From assembly GCA_019671005.1 (NCBI GenBank), contig CM033723.1, positions 20,599,254-20,663,253 on the forward strand: a DNA stretch of 64,000 nucleotides, given 5' to 3'. The position numbers and the translations under genes were made by a program. Below the pieces are notes generated by a model. That model was not told where the DNA came from and did no database searches. It saw nothing but the letters and a program-made list of their open reading frames with translations. Positions 45,364 through 56,362 of this stretch are shown one piece after another; the stretch's first letter is position 1, and each line of letters opens with the position of its first letter. The stretch comes from Hibiscus mutabilis (lineage: Eukaryota; Streptophyta; Magnoliopsida; Malvales; Malvaceae).

Positions 45364-46504
45364 ATGCTCGTGAAAGAGATATCAAAAAAACACCTATCCG
45401 CACAGCCAACACTAATCCATCTAAAGGCTTCCCTTCCTCTATTTCCATTCTTTTGTAGGATTTTAAAGATGTTTTTCTGGAAGAAATCCCTAGTGGTTTA
45501 CCACCAATTAGAGGGATTGAACACCATATTGATTTCATGCCAGGAGCAACCATTCCTAATCGACTGGCCTACAAGAGCAACCTGGAAGAGACAAAGGAAC
45601 TTCAAAGGCAGATTGAAGAACTTATGGAGAAAGGATACATTCGGGAAAGTTTGAGTCCATGTGCAGTACCGGTTTTGCTAGTTCCAAAGAAGGATGGAAC
45701 ATGGAGGATGTGTGTAGATTGTCGTGCCATAAATCAAATCACCATCAAATATAGGCATCCTATACCGCAACTTGATGATAAGCTAGATGTACTCAATGGA
45801 GCCAACATTTTCTTGAAAATTAATCTCTGGAGTGGCTATCACCAAATTCGTATGAGAGAAGGGATGAGTGGAAAACATCATTCAAGACAAAACAAGGTTT
45901 GTACGAGTGGATGATTATGCCATTCGGTTTAACCAATGCGCCTAGCACATTCATGAGGTTGATGAACCACGTCTTACGCCCCTATATCGGTAAGTTCTGC
46001 GTTGTTTTTTTGATGATATCTTAATTTATAGCCGCACCATGGAAGATCATGACCACCATCTCAGGTCTGTTCTTAAAACCTTAAGAAATGAGCAATTGTA
46101 TGCCAATCTTAAGAAATGCGTTTTCTGCACTAACAAACTTTCTTTCTTAGGATTTATTGTAAGTTCAAAAAGTTTGCAGGTAGATCCTGTGAAAATCAAG
46201 GCAATACAAGAATGGCTGAGCCCACCAATGTCAGTGAAGTAAGAAGCTTCCATGGATTGGCAAGTTTTTATAGGCGGTTCATAGCCAATTTCAGTTCTAT
46301 TACCTCCCCCTTAACAGGGATCATTAAAAAGAATTCCAACTTTGAATGGGGTAAAGAACAAGAAGAGGCATTTGTGGAAGTGAAGAGATGTTTAACCAAA
46401 GCACCCTTATTACTAATACCAAACTTTGATAAAAGTTTTGAAGTGGAGTATGATGTGTCCGAAAATGGGATAGGTGTTGTTTTGACTCAAGAAGGGTGCC
46501 CTAA
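45364..46504 (+). pseudogene. E8 RT and start of RNase H
   Basis: The linker leads to LPPIRGIEHHIDFMPGA, then the 125-codon frame (45537-45914) with SPCAVPVLLVPKKDG and MCVDCRAINQITIKYRHPIP. A shift near 45865 precedes YEWMIMPFGLTNAPSTFMRL. The catalytic YFDD region near 46010 has lost a base in a T run. Thumb and connection follow (46039-46242; 46212 onward, SFHGLASFYRRF). RNase H starts with YDVSENGIG where relatives have CDASGVGIG, and is cut at 46504 by E9 after QEGCP. Confidence 0.82.
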
Positions 46505-48224
46505 TGATATGAACGTCAATGGCAAAGACCCAGAGAAGTACCCAGGTGGCCCCATTACTCGAGCAAGGGTCAAGGAGTTCCAAGCAGCCATGGAAAATAT
46601 GTTTACATCAAGCTTGGGACGTGAGAAAGAAGAAATAATAAGGGAGGAACACTTTACTTTGCTTATGCATGAATTTGCATGAGTATTTAAAGTTTGCATA
46701 ACATTCATTGCATTCAATAAACATGTTGTTCATTAAAGCATGCGTTGCATTTAAACATGTAGTTCATTTAGTTATACACTTCATTTAACTAAGTAGTTCA
46801 TTGATTAAACTAGTTCATTCAAGATTATTAGTTCATTGAATAAAGTTAGTTCATTAATTAAACTAGTTCATTCATCAAACTAGCTCATTTATTAAACTAA
46901 CTCTTAATTGTTTACATGCATGTTTTCAATTAAAGATTGAATAAAGTTTACCTTTGTGTCTAGGTGCATGAGGGAAGATGAACGGTTTTACCAGATGCAA
47001 GAATATCAGCAGAATGTCTTCCAATTCTGGATGCGATACAGACGTGTTTGGATCCAGAAATCAATTGACGTTATTCCTCCATCTCTTAGCTTTCCAATGC
47101 CTTTTGAATCACCTCAATCCGATATCGGGAGCTTGAGATACGAATAATTTACTGAAGACAGTGCAGGCTGAAATTTTTATTACGGGAATTTTATGCATGG
47201 ATGATTTGAATGAATTTGACCCAAGGAAGAGTTCTTTCATCTTCTACCAAGAGACAAGCAATTGATGGCCATCTTAATTCAGCAAATTCAAGGCATTCAA
47301 GGTTGATGTTATCACCATTCAAGTGGGGGTTTCAAAATTCATTGAGGAGACATGAAATGAAGGCTGGATGAAACTCACCTTTTATGACATTCAAGTCATA
47401 TTAATCAGCTTGGAAGATGAAGAGTTGCACTTAAACTGGACAGCAAGGATGTCTACATTCATCCTTGTCCACATTCATCCCCTTTCTCTTCATATGATAG
47501 CAAAACAAGGCAGCCCAAGAGTCCTTCTTAATTTGGACGAAAATATGACTAAATTCAACCTCAATTTGTCTAAACTAATCAGCTTTGAAGATGAGAAGAA
47601 AGGACAAAGCATTCATGTGTATTCAAGTGCATTAAGATGAGCATTCATCTTTCTTGTAACACCTTTTCATATTCTGCCTACTTCTACTATAAATAGGCAT
47701 CTTTAGGATCATTGTAAGACACACTTTGAATATATAAAACATCTTTGAAAGATTGCTTTCATTCTTGTTCTCTTGTGGAACTTTATCGGCTTCAAGTTAG
47801 TCTTGTAGTCTTCATCCATTTCCCTTTTGTTATAGCGTTGGTTCCTAGCTCATCTATAGCTAGTGGGTCACGTTCCATATCCTACCACTTCATTTCCACT
47901 TTATTATATTGCTGGTTCCTAACTCTTTATAGTTAGGGGTCACAATCCATCCTTTGAATTTCTTCATCTTAACGCCAACACCCCATCATCTTCACCTACA
48001 TTTTCATCTTTTTTTTTTTTTCTTCCATAATCACAACTATCACTCTTCCTACACCCCTTCTACATATCTTTCATCCCATTATTTCTATTTCTTATTTATC
48101 TATTTCTACTTACATTGTTGTTTGAGTAATTTCAGAATACATTCAAAGCACTGCAGAGTTCTTACTAGAATCACGATCGGGCATTCACATATATGATTCA
48201 AAACTCATAGTCGAGATCATATCA
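46505..48224 (+). repeat. E9 5' LTR (iota)
   Basis: 1720 bp. The first about 177 bp are the pol C-terminal coding segment (GPITRARVKEFQ). U3 has an array of AGTTCATT-type repeats (46725-46905). TATA box TATAAATA at 47688-47695. The open frames at 47368-47640 and 47745-47936 recur in the 3' LTR only because the LTRs are duplicates. Confidence 0.93.
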
Positions 48225-48226
48225 TT

Positions 48227-48240
48227 TGGTATCAGAGCCT
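48227..48240 (+). other. E9 primer binding site
   Basis: TGGTATCAGAGCCT, 14 of 14 bases complementary to the 3' end of plant tRNA-iMet. The best primer site in the window. Confidence 0.92.
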
Positions 48241-48679
48241 AGACGATTCAGTAAGCGTATTATTTCTCTCTCCCGGGTTAGTAAAAAAAAATCAAAAAAA
48301 AAAAAAAAAAAATCTTAAAGAGGAGGGAGCAGTCTATTCTTGTTTAAAAAATTACAATACATCATTTCTTATTGCTGAATTACAAATTCCTTTACCTATT
48401 CTTAGTAATTCTTTCTTTTTTGAAGCCATTATCCTTTTATTATTCATCATTCTCCTACCAAGCTAGAATTGTTTCAGCCAAGTCCACGAGACACTTGTAA
48501 GCCTTGAGGAAGTTCCCAAAAGGACTTGAAAATAAAGCACGAGTGGTAAAAGGCATGAGTGTGCATTAAGGGGAAAAGCCTAACCCGAGTGAAACACGAG
48601 TGTGAGTGCATTTTCTTTGGAGTGGAAAGGTGAGATTTTGTGTTAGTAAGGTTTAATTTCTTTTGTTTCTTTATCTAAC
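48241..48679 (+). other. E9 leader
   Basis: Noncoding; an A run at 48284-48313 (a likely sequencing hazard), and a T-rich stretch TTTCTTTTGTTTCTTTATC just before the gag ATG. Confidence 0.75.
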
Positions 48680-49821
48680 ATGTCACAAAGATCTGGTCAT
48701 AGTGGTGAAGGAGTTCCCAATTTGCAAAATCAGGCTATGCTTCAAGCAATGGCCAAAATGATCCAAGAGCAATTGGAGCCCTAATTGAACGAATAGACCA
48801 GCTTGAAATTTCACAAGCTAATCAGGGTAATGAGGAGTATCCTGAAGAAGTTGAAGTAGATGATGTGCAAGATCAAGTATCCCAACATAGCATGGTACAA
48901 CAAGGCCAGAGAGCTCGACCACGAGTAGACGATAATCTCAGCAACATCAAGATTACCATTCCTCCTTTTCAAGGAAGAACGGATCCTGAAACCTATCTTG
49001 CATGGGAAAAGAAGGTTGAGCACATTTTTGAGTGCCATAACTATTCAGAGCTTAAAAAGGTAAAACTCGCTGCCATTGAGTTTACGGATTATGCACTAAT
49101 ATGGTGGGATCAATTGACATCAAGTAGGAGACGCAATGGAGAACATCCTATCACTACATGGGATGAAATGAAAGCGGTGATGCGAAGGCGATTCATTCCA
49201 ACCCACTACCATCGAGAGTTATTCAACCGTCTTCAAAATCTTTCACAAGGTAACCGAAGTGTTGAAGATTACTACAAAGAGATGGAGGTGTCCATGATTC
49301 GAGCCAACATCGACGAGGATCGAGAAGCCACAATGGCAAGATTCCTAGCGGGACTAAATCCGGACATTGCGAACGTGGTCGAGTTGCAACATTATGTGGA
49401 GATGGAAGACATGGTGCATATGGCCATGAAAGTGGAAAAACAGCTCAAAAGAAAGGGTGCCACACGATCTTATGGGAGTTCAACATCAAAATGGGGCAAA
49501 GTTCATACAAGAAGACTCCTCCATTACCGTCCCACGAAAAAGGAGGACCACCGAAAGGAAGTAAGCCCATTGCCGAAACCAGCAAGGGTAAGACTACCGC
49601 TTCTCAAATCGTTCCGTGACATACAATGTTTTAAGTGTTTGGGGCGTGGACACATTGCAAGCCAATGTCCGAACCGCAACACCATGCTTCTTCGAGATGA
49701 TGGAGAAGTTGAATCGGAACAAGAAGAGGATGAGAATGAAGATGTTGCCATCGAAGAAGAAGAATTAGAGTATGGCGTGGAAGGAGAGGTTCTTGTTGTC
49801 AAAAGAAGCCTAAACGCATAA
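48680..49821 (+). CDS. E9 gag, one frameshift near the N-terminus
   Basis: Start chosen at ATG 48680 (MSQRSGHSGEGVPNL), the first ATG after the leader and like MSQHSESS of E6. A one-base shift near 48770 (QEQ then IGALIERIDQLE) separates it from the 318-codon open frame 48865-49821. Capsid: DDNLSNIKITIPPFQGRTD, YLAWEKKVEHIFECHNY, FTDYALIWWDQL, RRRFIPTHYHRELF, SVEDYYKEMEVSMIRANID, TMARFLAGLNPDIANVVEL. Zinc knuckle CFKCLGRGHIASQC at about 49627-49668, then an acidic stretch and VLVVKRSLN. Gag packages the RNA into particles. Confidence 0.88.
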
Positions 49822-49825
49822 TCCG

Positions 49826-50614
49826 TTGGAGGAAATGAACAACGAAAATATCTTCCATACTCGTTGCCATGTTGGAGGAAAGGTATGCTTTGTTATTATT
49901 GATGGTGGTAGTTGCACTAATGTTGCTAGTACCTTAATGGTAGATACACTTGGCTTGGCAACAACAAAGCATCCACAACCTTATAAGCTACAATGGCTCA
50001 ACGATGGAGGAGAACTCAAGGTGACCAAACAAGTTCGAATTGTTTTCTCTATTGGGAAGTACAAAGACGAGGTATTATGCGATGTCGTTCCAATGCACGC
50101 AAGCCATTTATTACTTGGAAGGCCTTGGCAATTTGATAGGCGAGTGATCCATGACGGGTATACCAACCGGTATACGTTCACCCATGAAGCAAAGAAGATC
50201 ACTTTAGCCCCACTTTCTCCAAAACAAATACATGAAGACCAAATTTTATTGAGAGGAAAAATTGAAAAAGCCAAAGAGAGAGAGACCAAAATGGAGGTAA
50301 AAGCAAAGGAGTGTGATCAAAATGAGGGAAGGAAAATCAGCATTCTTTCTAAAGAGAGAGAGTTGAAAAAGAGTTTAATGACAGCAAAGGAAGCACTTGT
50401 GCTCATGTACAAGGAAAATTTCTTGAATACTAACTACCTTGATCAAAATTTGCCTGCTTTTGTTGTGTCTTTATTACAGGAGTTTGATGACCTATTTCCG
50501 GAGGAAATACCAAGTGGGCTGCCACCTATTCGTGGCATAGAACATCAAATAGACTTTGTTCCCAGAGCCGTCATTCCAAACCGACCAGCGTGCGAAACAA
50601 CCCCAAGAAACTAA
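49826..50614 (+). CDS. E9 protease and linker
   Basis: A 262-codon frame, joined to gag by a one-base shift near 49820. NIFHTRCHVGGKVCFVIIDGG (Asp26) SCTNVAS is the retropepsin active site; LLLGRPWQF (95-103) is the conserved C-terminal block. The linker is basic and charged (RGKIEKAKERETKMEVKAKE). The frame then reaches the start of RT: LLQEFDDLFPEEIPSGLPP and RGIEHQIDFVP. A shift at the end (PACETT) separates it from the RT core. In relatives this is one polyprotein. Confidence 0.85.
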   Translation: MEEMNNENIFHTRCHVGGKVCFVIIDGGSCTNVASTLMVDTLGLATTKHPQPYKLQWLNDGGELKVTKQVRIVFSIGKYKDEVLCDVVPMHASHLLLGRPWQFDRRVIHDGYTNRYTFTHEAKKITLAPLSPKQIHEDQILLRGKIEKAKERETKMEVKAKECDQNEGRKISILSKERELKKSLMTAKEALVLMYKENFLNTNYLDQNLPAFVVSLLQEFDDLFPEEIPSGLPPIRGIEHQIDFVPRAVIPNRPACETTPRN

Positions 50615-51783
50615 GGAGTTGCAAAGGCAAGTATCTGAGTTGATGTCAAAAGGCTACGTGAGGGAAAGCCTTAGCCCATGTGCCGTGCGCCTACTCTACT
50701 TGTGCCAAAGAAGGATGGAACTTGGCGCATGTGTGTGGACTGCCGAGCGGTAAACAAAATTACGGTAAAGTATCGTCACCCTATTCCTCGCTTAGATGAC
50801 ATGTTAGATGAGCTTAGTGGTTCTAACCTCTTTTCCAAGATTGATCGAAAAGTGGTTACCACCAAATACGAATGCGGGAAGGTGATGAGTGGAAAACAGC
50901 ATTCAAAACTAAGCAAGGCCTTTATGAGTGGTTGGTTATGCCTTTTGGCTTAACTAATGCTCCAAGCACGTTTATGAGGTTAATGAATCATGTTCTTAGG
51001 CCATTCTTGGGTAAGTTTTGTGTGGTTTACTTTGATGACATTCTAATCTATAGTAAAACCATGGAAGAACATGTTCAACATTTAAGGTAGTTTTGCTAGT
51101 TTTGAGGAAGGAAAAACTGTTTGCTAACTTACAAAAATGTACATTTTGTACTGACAGGGTTGTTTTCCTAGGTTTCGTTGTGAGTTCTGAAGGCTTGGAG
51201 GTGGAGAAAGAGAAGGTTAAAGCCATTGAAGAGTGGCCACGACCAGCAAGCATTTCTCAAGTTTAGGAGCTTCCATGGACTTGCAAGTTTTTATCGAAGA
51301 TTCGTCCCCAACTTCAGCACCATAGCCGCCCCACTAACAAGTGTTATTAAGAAGAATTCTAAATTCTTTTGGGGGGAAGATCAAGAGAAGTCCTTTAATA
51401 GCATTAAAGATTGTTTAATACATGCCCCTTTACTTGCTCTACCTGATTTTAATCTAACTTTTGAAATTGAATGTGATGCATCAGGTGTAGGAATTGGAGC
51501 AGTTTTGTCTCAAGGTGGACGTCCTATAGCCTATTTCAGTGAAAAATTAAGTGGAGCTACGCTTAATTACCCTACCTATGACAAGGAGATGTATGCTCTT
51601 GTGAGGGCAATGGAAACATGGCAACATTACCTTTGGCCTAAGGAGTTCATCATTCACACTGATCATGAGGCATTGAAACATATCCGGGGCAGCATAAACT
51701 CAACAAAAGGCATGCCAAATGGGTGGAGTTTCTTGAAACTTTCCCATATGTTATCAAGTACAAGAAAGGTAAGGAGAATATAG
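50556..51783 (+). pseudogene. E9 RT and RNase H, frameshifted
   Basis: RT: SELMSKGYVRESLSPCAV, a shift, LLVPKKDGTWRMCVDCRAVN, KYRHPIPRLDDMLDELSG, a shift at KIDRKVVTTKY (relatives KIDLRSGYHQI), then YEWLVMPFGLTNAPSTFMRL and the catalytic box VVYFDDILIYS at about 51023-51055. Thumb and connection follow with one more shift near 51090 and 51240. RNase H at about 51470-51760: ECDASGVGIGAVL, KEMYALVRAMETWQHYLWP, HTDHEALK, then KGKENIVADALSRR after a shift. Catalytic residues are all present; the lesions are single-base indels. Confidence 0.85.
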
Positions 51784-53258
51784 TTGCCGATGCATTGTCA
51801 CGGAGGTATATTCTTTTAAACACTTTGGAATCTAAGTTATTGGGTTTTGTTTTTATTAAAGACTTATATGTCTCTGACTCTGATTTTGGAGAGATTTACA
51901 AAGCTTGTGAGAAAAGGTCAATTGAAAAATACTATAAGCATGATGGTTTCCTATTTAAGGAAGGAAGACTATGCATCCCTCAAGGTTCCATGCGTGAATT
52001 GCTAACTAAGGAAGCTCATGGAGGAGGATTAATGGGACATTTTGGGATAGCAAAGACTTTGGCTATACTTCAAGAGCACCTATATTGGCCTAAAATGAAA
52101 CGAGATGTGGAGAGGTTGTGTGAGCGATGCATCACTTGCAGGAAGGCCAAATCTAAAGTCATGCCACATGGACTTTACACACCACTACCCATACCGGAAG
52201 CACCATGGATGGATATTTCAATGGATTTTGTGCTAGGGCTTCCACGTACCAAGAATAACAAAGATTCCATCTTTGTAGTTGTGGATAGATTCTCCAAAAT
52301 GGCTCATTTCATTCCCTGTAACAAAACTATTGATGCCTCACATATTGCCTTTGTTTTTCAGGGAAATCTTAAGGTTACATGGCATACCAAGAACTATTGT
52401 GTCTGATCGGGATGTGAAGTTCTTAAGTCACTTTTGGAGAGCCCTATGGAGTAAGATTGGTACTAAGTTACTATTCTCCACCACTTGCCACCCTCAAACG
52501 GATGGCCAAACTGAAGTGGTGAACCGAGTACTTTCTATGTTACTTGATCCATCATTAGGAAGAATTTGAAAACATGGGAGGAGAGTTTACCACATGTGGA
52601 GTTTGCATACAACCGTTCGATCCATAGTACTACAGGGCGCACGCTTTTGAAGTGGTGTATGGATTCAATCCATTAACACCGATAGACTTGTTACCATTAC
52701 CCGCTGATCAAATTGTGAATAAAGATGGACTTAATAAAGCTGAATTTGTTAAGAAGCTTCATCAACAAGTGCGGAGAACATTGAAAAACGAACCAAGCAA
52801 TATGAGCAGCAAGCAAATAAGGGTCGTAAGCGAATTTCCTTTGAGCCAGGGGATTGGGTGTGGCTGCACATGAGGAAAGAAAGGTTCCCGGCTCAACGAA
52901 AGTCCAAATTAATGCCTCGGGAGATGGACCATTCCAAATAGTCAAGAAGATCAATGACAATGCCTATCAATTAGATCTTCCAGGTGAGTTTAATGTTAGT
53001 GCAACCTTCAATGTTGCTGACCTATCTCCTTATGATGTAGATGACGATTTGGGGACAAATCGCCTTAAAGAGGGAGGGACTGATATGAACGTCAATGGCA
53101 AAGACCCAGAGAAGTACCCAGGTGGCCCCATTACTCGAGCAAGGGTCAAGGAGTTCCAAGCAGCCATGGAAAATATGTTTACATCAAGCTTGGGACGTGA
53201 GAAAGAAGAAATAATAAGGGAGGAACACTTTACTTTGCTTATGCATGAATTTGCATGA
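51723..53258 (+). pseudogene. E9 integrase, extending into the 3' LTR
   Basis: Zinc domain: HGGGLMGHFG then CERCITC. DDE core: MDISMDFVLGLP and VVDRFSKMAHF (first Asp), a shift near 52360, VSDRDVKFLSHFW (second Asp), then STTCHPQTDGQTEVVNRVL (Glu). C-terminal module: GDGPFQIVKKINDNAYQLDLP, the GPF-type fold. The last frame (52854-53258) reads DDDLGTNRLKEGGTD across the purine tract and on into the LTR for 178 bp (GPITRARVKEFQAAMENMF). No chromodomain. A C-terminal tail encoded by the LTR is a described trait of CRM-type elements. Confidence 0.85.
53067..53079 (+). other. E9 polypurine tract
   Basis: AAAGAGGGAGGGA just before the 3' LTR (53081). It also encodes the KEGG of the conserved pol end. 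Confidence 0.85.
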
Positions 53259-54806
53259 GTATTTAAAGTTTGCATAACATTCATTGCATTCAATAAACAT
53301 GTTGTTCATTAAAGCATGCGTTGCATTTAAACATGTAGTTCATTTAGTTATACACTTCATTTAACTAAGTAGTTCATTGATTAAACTAGTTCATTCAAGA
53401 TTATTAGTTCATTGAATAAAGTTAGTTCATTAATTAAACTAGTTCATTCATCAAACTAGCTCATTTATTAAACTAACTCTTAATTGTTTACATGCATGTT
53501 TTCAATTAAAGATTGAATAAAGTTTACCTTTGTGTCTAGGTGCATGAGGGAAGATGAACGGTTTTACCAGATGCAAGAATATCAGCAGAATGTCTTCCAA
53601 TTCTGGATGCGATACAGACGTGTTTGGATCCAGAAATCAATTGGACGTTATTCCTCCATCTCTTAGCTTTCCAATGCCTTTTGAATCACCTCAATCCGAT
53701 ATCGGGAGCTTGAGATACGAATAATTTACTGAAGACAGTGCAGGCTGAAATTTTTATTACGGGAATTTTATGCATGGATGATTTGAATGAATTTGAGCCA
53801 AGGAAGAGTTCTTTCATCTTCTACCAAGAGACAAGCAATTGATGGCCATCTTAATTCAGCAAATTCAAGGCATTCAAGGTTGATGTTATCACCATTCAAG
53901 TGGGGTTTCAAAATTCATTGAGGAGACATGAAATGAAGGCTGGATGAAACTCACCTTTTATGACATTCAAGTCATATTAATCAGCTTGGAAGATGAAGAG
54001 TTGCACTTAAACTGGACAGCAAGGATGTCTACATTCATCCTTGTCCACATTCATCCCCTTTCTCTTCATATGATAGCAAAACAAGGCAGCCCAAGAGTCC
54101 TTCTTAATTTGGACGAAAATATGACTAAATTCAACCTCAATTTGTCTAAACTAATCAGCTTTGAAGATGAGAAGAAAGGACAAAGCATTCATGTGTATTC
54201 AAGTGCATTAAGATGAGCATTCATCTTTCTTGTAACACCTTTTCATATTCTGCCTACTTCTACTATAAATAGGCATCTTTAGGATCATTGTAAGACACAC
54301 TTTGAATATATAAAACATCTTTGAAAGATTGCTTTCATTCTTGTTCTCTTGTGGAACTTTATCGGCTTCAAGTTAGTCTTGTAGTCTTCATCCATTTCCC
54401 TTTTGTTATAGCGTTGGTTCCTAGCTCATCTATAGCTAGTGGGTCACGTTCCATATCCTACCACTTCATTTCCACTTTATTATATTGCTGGTTCCTAACT
54501 CTTTATAGTTAGGGGGTCACAATCCATCCTTTGAATTTCTTCATCTTAACGCCAACACCCCATCATCTTCACCTACATTTTCATCTTTTATTTATTTATT
54601 TTTCTTCCATAATCACAACTATCACTCTTCCTACACCCCTTCTACATATCTTTCATCCCATTATTTCTATTTCTTATTTATCTATTTCTACTTACATTGT
54701 TGTTTGAGTAATTTCAGAATACATTCAAAGCACTGCAGAGTTCTTACTAGAATCACGATCGGGCATTCACATATATGATTCAAAACTCATAGTCGAGATC
54801 ATATCA
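53081..54806 (+). repeat. E9 3' LTR (iota)
   Basis: 1726 bp, nearly identical to the 5' LTR. Differences: an extra G near 53643, C to G near 53798, G-run lengths near 53903 and 54515, and a T run changed to a TTTA repeat near 54590. TATA box at 54264-54271. Confidence 0.94.
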
Positions 54807-56362
54807 CCTAATGCCTATTTTAGCAAAAAACTCAGTGGTGCTACTTTGAATTATCCAACCTATGATAAAGAAATGTATGCACTTCTCGCCCTTGAAACAT
54901 GGCAACATTACTTATGGCCTAAGGAGTTTGATATCCATACCGATCACGAGGCCTTGAAGTATATCAGAGGACAGTATAAGCTTAACAAGCAACATGCAAA
55001 GTGGGTGGAATTTCTCAAATCTTTTCCTTATGTCATTCATTATAAGAAAGGTAAAGATAACGTTATGCTGATGCTTTATCAAGAAGGTATGTACTTCTTA
55101 GCTCTTTAAGTTCCAAAACTCTTGGTTTTTCTTTCATCAAGGATCTTTACGCTACTAATCATGATTTTCAAGAAAGGTAAGAGTCTTGTGACAAGTTTGC
55201 AGTTGGAAAGTACTACAAGCAAGACATATACCTCTTGAAGGAAGGACGAATATGAATCCCCCAAGGATCCATTCGGAGGTATTAATGAAAGAAGCACATG
55301 AAGGAGGCTTGATGGGGCATTTCGGAATAAACAAAACATTGAGCACCTTGAAGGAACATTTCTTTTGGCCAAAGATGAAACGGGATGTTGAAAGAATGTG
55401 TGAACAATGCATTGTTTGAAAAAGGCAAAATGAAGAGTCATGCCTCATGGATTGTACATGCCTCTACCTATTCCAACCGAATCGTGGGTGGACATTTTGA
55501 TGGATTTTGTGCTTGGATTACCAAAGACCAAGACATGACGAGACTCCATTTTTGTGATAATGGATCGATTCTCCAAGATGGCCCATTTCATTCCATGTCA
55601 TAAGACCGACGACGCAACACATGTGGCCAACCTATTCTTCAAAGAGGTAGTGAGACTACATGGAATTCCAAGAACTATCATTTCAGATCGAGATGTTAAA
55701 TTCTTGAGTCATTTTTGGAGAACACTTTGGAACAAAATTGGTATGAAATTACTCTTCTCCACCACATGTCATCCTCAAACTGACAGACAAACAAAAGTAG
55801 TAAATTGAGTGCTATCCACCCTATTGGGGTCCATTATCCAAAAGAACATCAAAACATGGGAGGAATATTTACCGCATGTTGAGTTTGCCTACAATCGATC
55901 GGTTCATTCGACAACAAAATGCTCTCCATTTGAAGTTGTATATGGTTTTAATCCCCTAACTTCTTTGGATATTTTACCTTTGCCTCATGAATAGGTTGTG
56001 AACAAATATGGAAAGGCTAAGGCAGAGTTTGTAAAGAAGCTACATCAATAGGTCTGGGAGAATATAGAGATAAGAACCCGCCAATATGAACAAAAGGCTA
56101 ACAAGGAACGTAAGCACCTAACCTTTGAAGTTGGAGACTGGGTTTGGGTTGATTTTCGAAAGGAGAGATTTCCAAATCAAAGGAAATCCAAGTTACTACC
56201 AAGAGGAGACAGTCCTTTCCAAGTGGTTGAGAAAGTAAATGACAACGCCTACAAATTGAACCTAACAGGAGAATATAGCGTGAGTGCAACCTTTAATGTT
56301 TCAGACCTCTCTACATTTGAAGACAGTGATGATTTGGGGGCAAATCACCTTAAAGAAGGGGG
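54807..56362 (+). pseudogene. E8 RNase H remainder, integrase and purine tract
   Basis: After the duplicated CCTAA the RNase H resumes: NAYFSKKLSGATLNYPTYDK, HTDHEALKYIRGQ, and a shift in the ADAL region near 55065. Integrase: HEGGLMGHFG and CEQCIV with a stop after it, a degraded first catalytic block near 55500, IMDRFSKMAHFIPC, SDRDVKFLSHFW (second Asp), STTCHPQTDRQTKVVN with a stop (G to R; E to K at the usual catalytic Glu position), HVEFAYNRSVHSTT. C-terminal part SPFQVVEKVNDNAYKLNL, then LSTFEDSDDLGANHLKEGG at the purine tract. Confidence 0.83.

Larger units (their letters stand above)
46505..54806 (+). mobile_element. E9: iota element, most complete in window, TSD CCTAA
   Basis: 8302 bp, flanked by CCTAA at 46500-46504 and 54807-54811. 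LTRs of 1720 and 1726 bp differ by about one substitution and four short indels. Internal order: primer site, leader, gag, protease, RT, RNase H, integrase, purine tract. All catalytic motifs can be found, but about ten small shifts interrupt the frame. RNase H of the host E8 reads continuously across the insertion. The TIR is TGATAT/ATATCA. Confidence 0.95.

Noticed and set aside
45537..45914. RT and protease frames considered as endogenous pararetrovirus (caulimovirus)
   Set aside because: LTRs with target duplications, integrase with HHCC and DDE blocks, and no movement-protein sequence identify Ty3/gypsy.
47368..47640. A 90-codon open frame, repeated exactly at 53944-54216
   Set aside because: Both copies lie in the two LTRs of E9. 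Identity follows from LTR duplication, and no relative or motif supports a protein.
48227..48240. tRNA-like sequence TGGTATCAGAGCCT
   Set aside because: It is the primer binding site after an LTR end, with no cloverleaf around it.
49800..49830. Programmed frameshift between gag and protease of E9
   Set aside because: The break is one of about ten single-base shifts in E9, and other elements read through the same join in one frame, so a sequencing or mutational indel is simpler.
52854..53258. Chromodomain at the integrase C-terminus
   Set aside because: No aromatic-cage pattern is visible after the GPF module; only the short GPITRAR-type extension is present.
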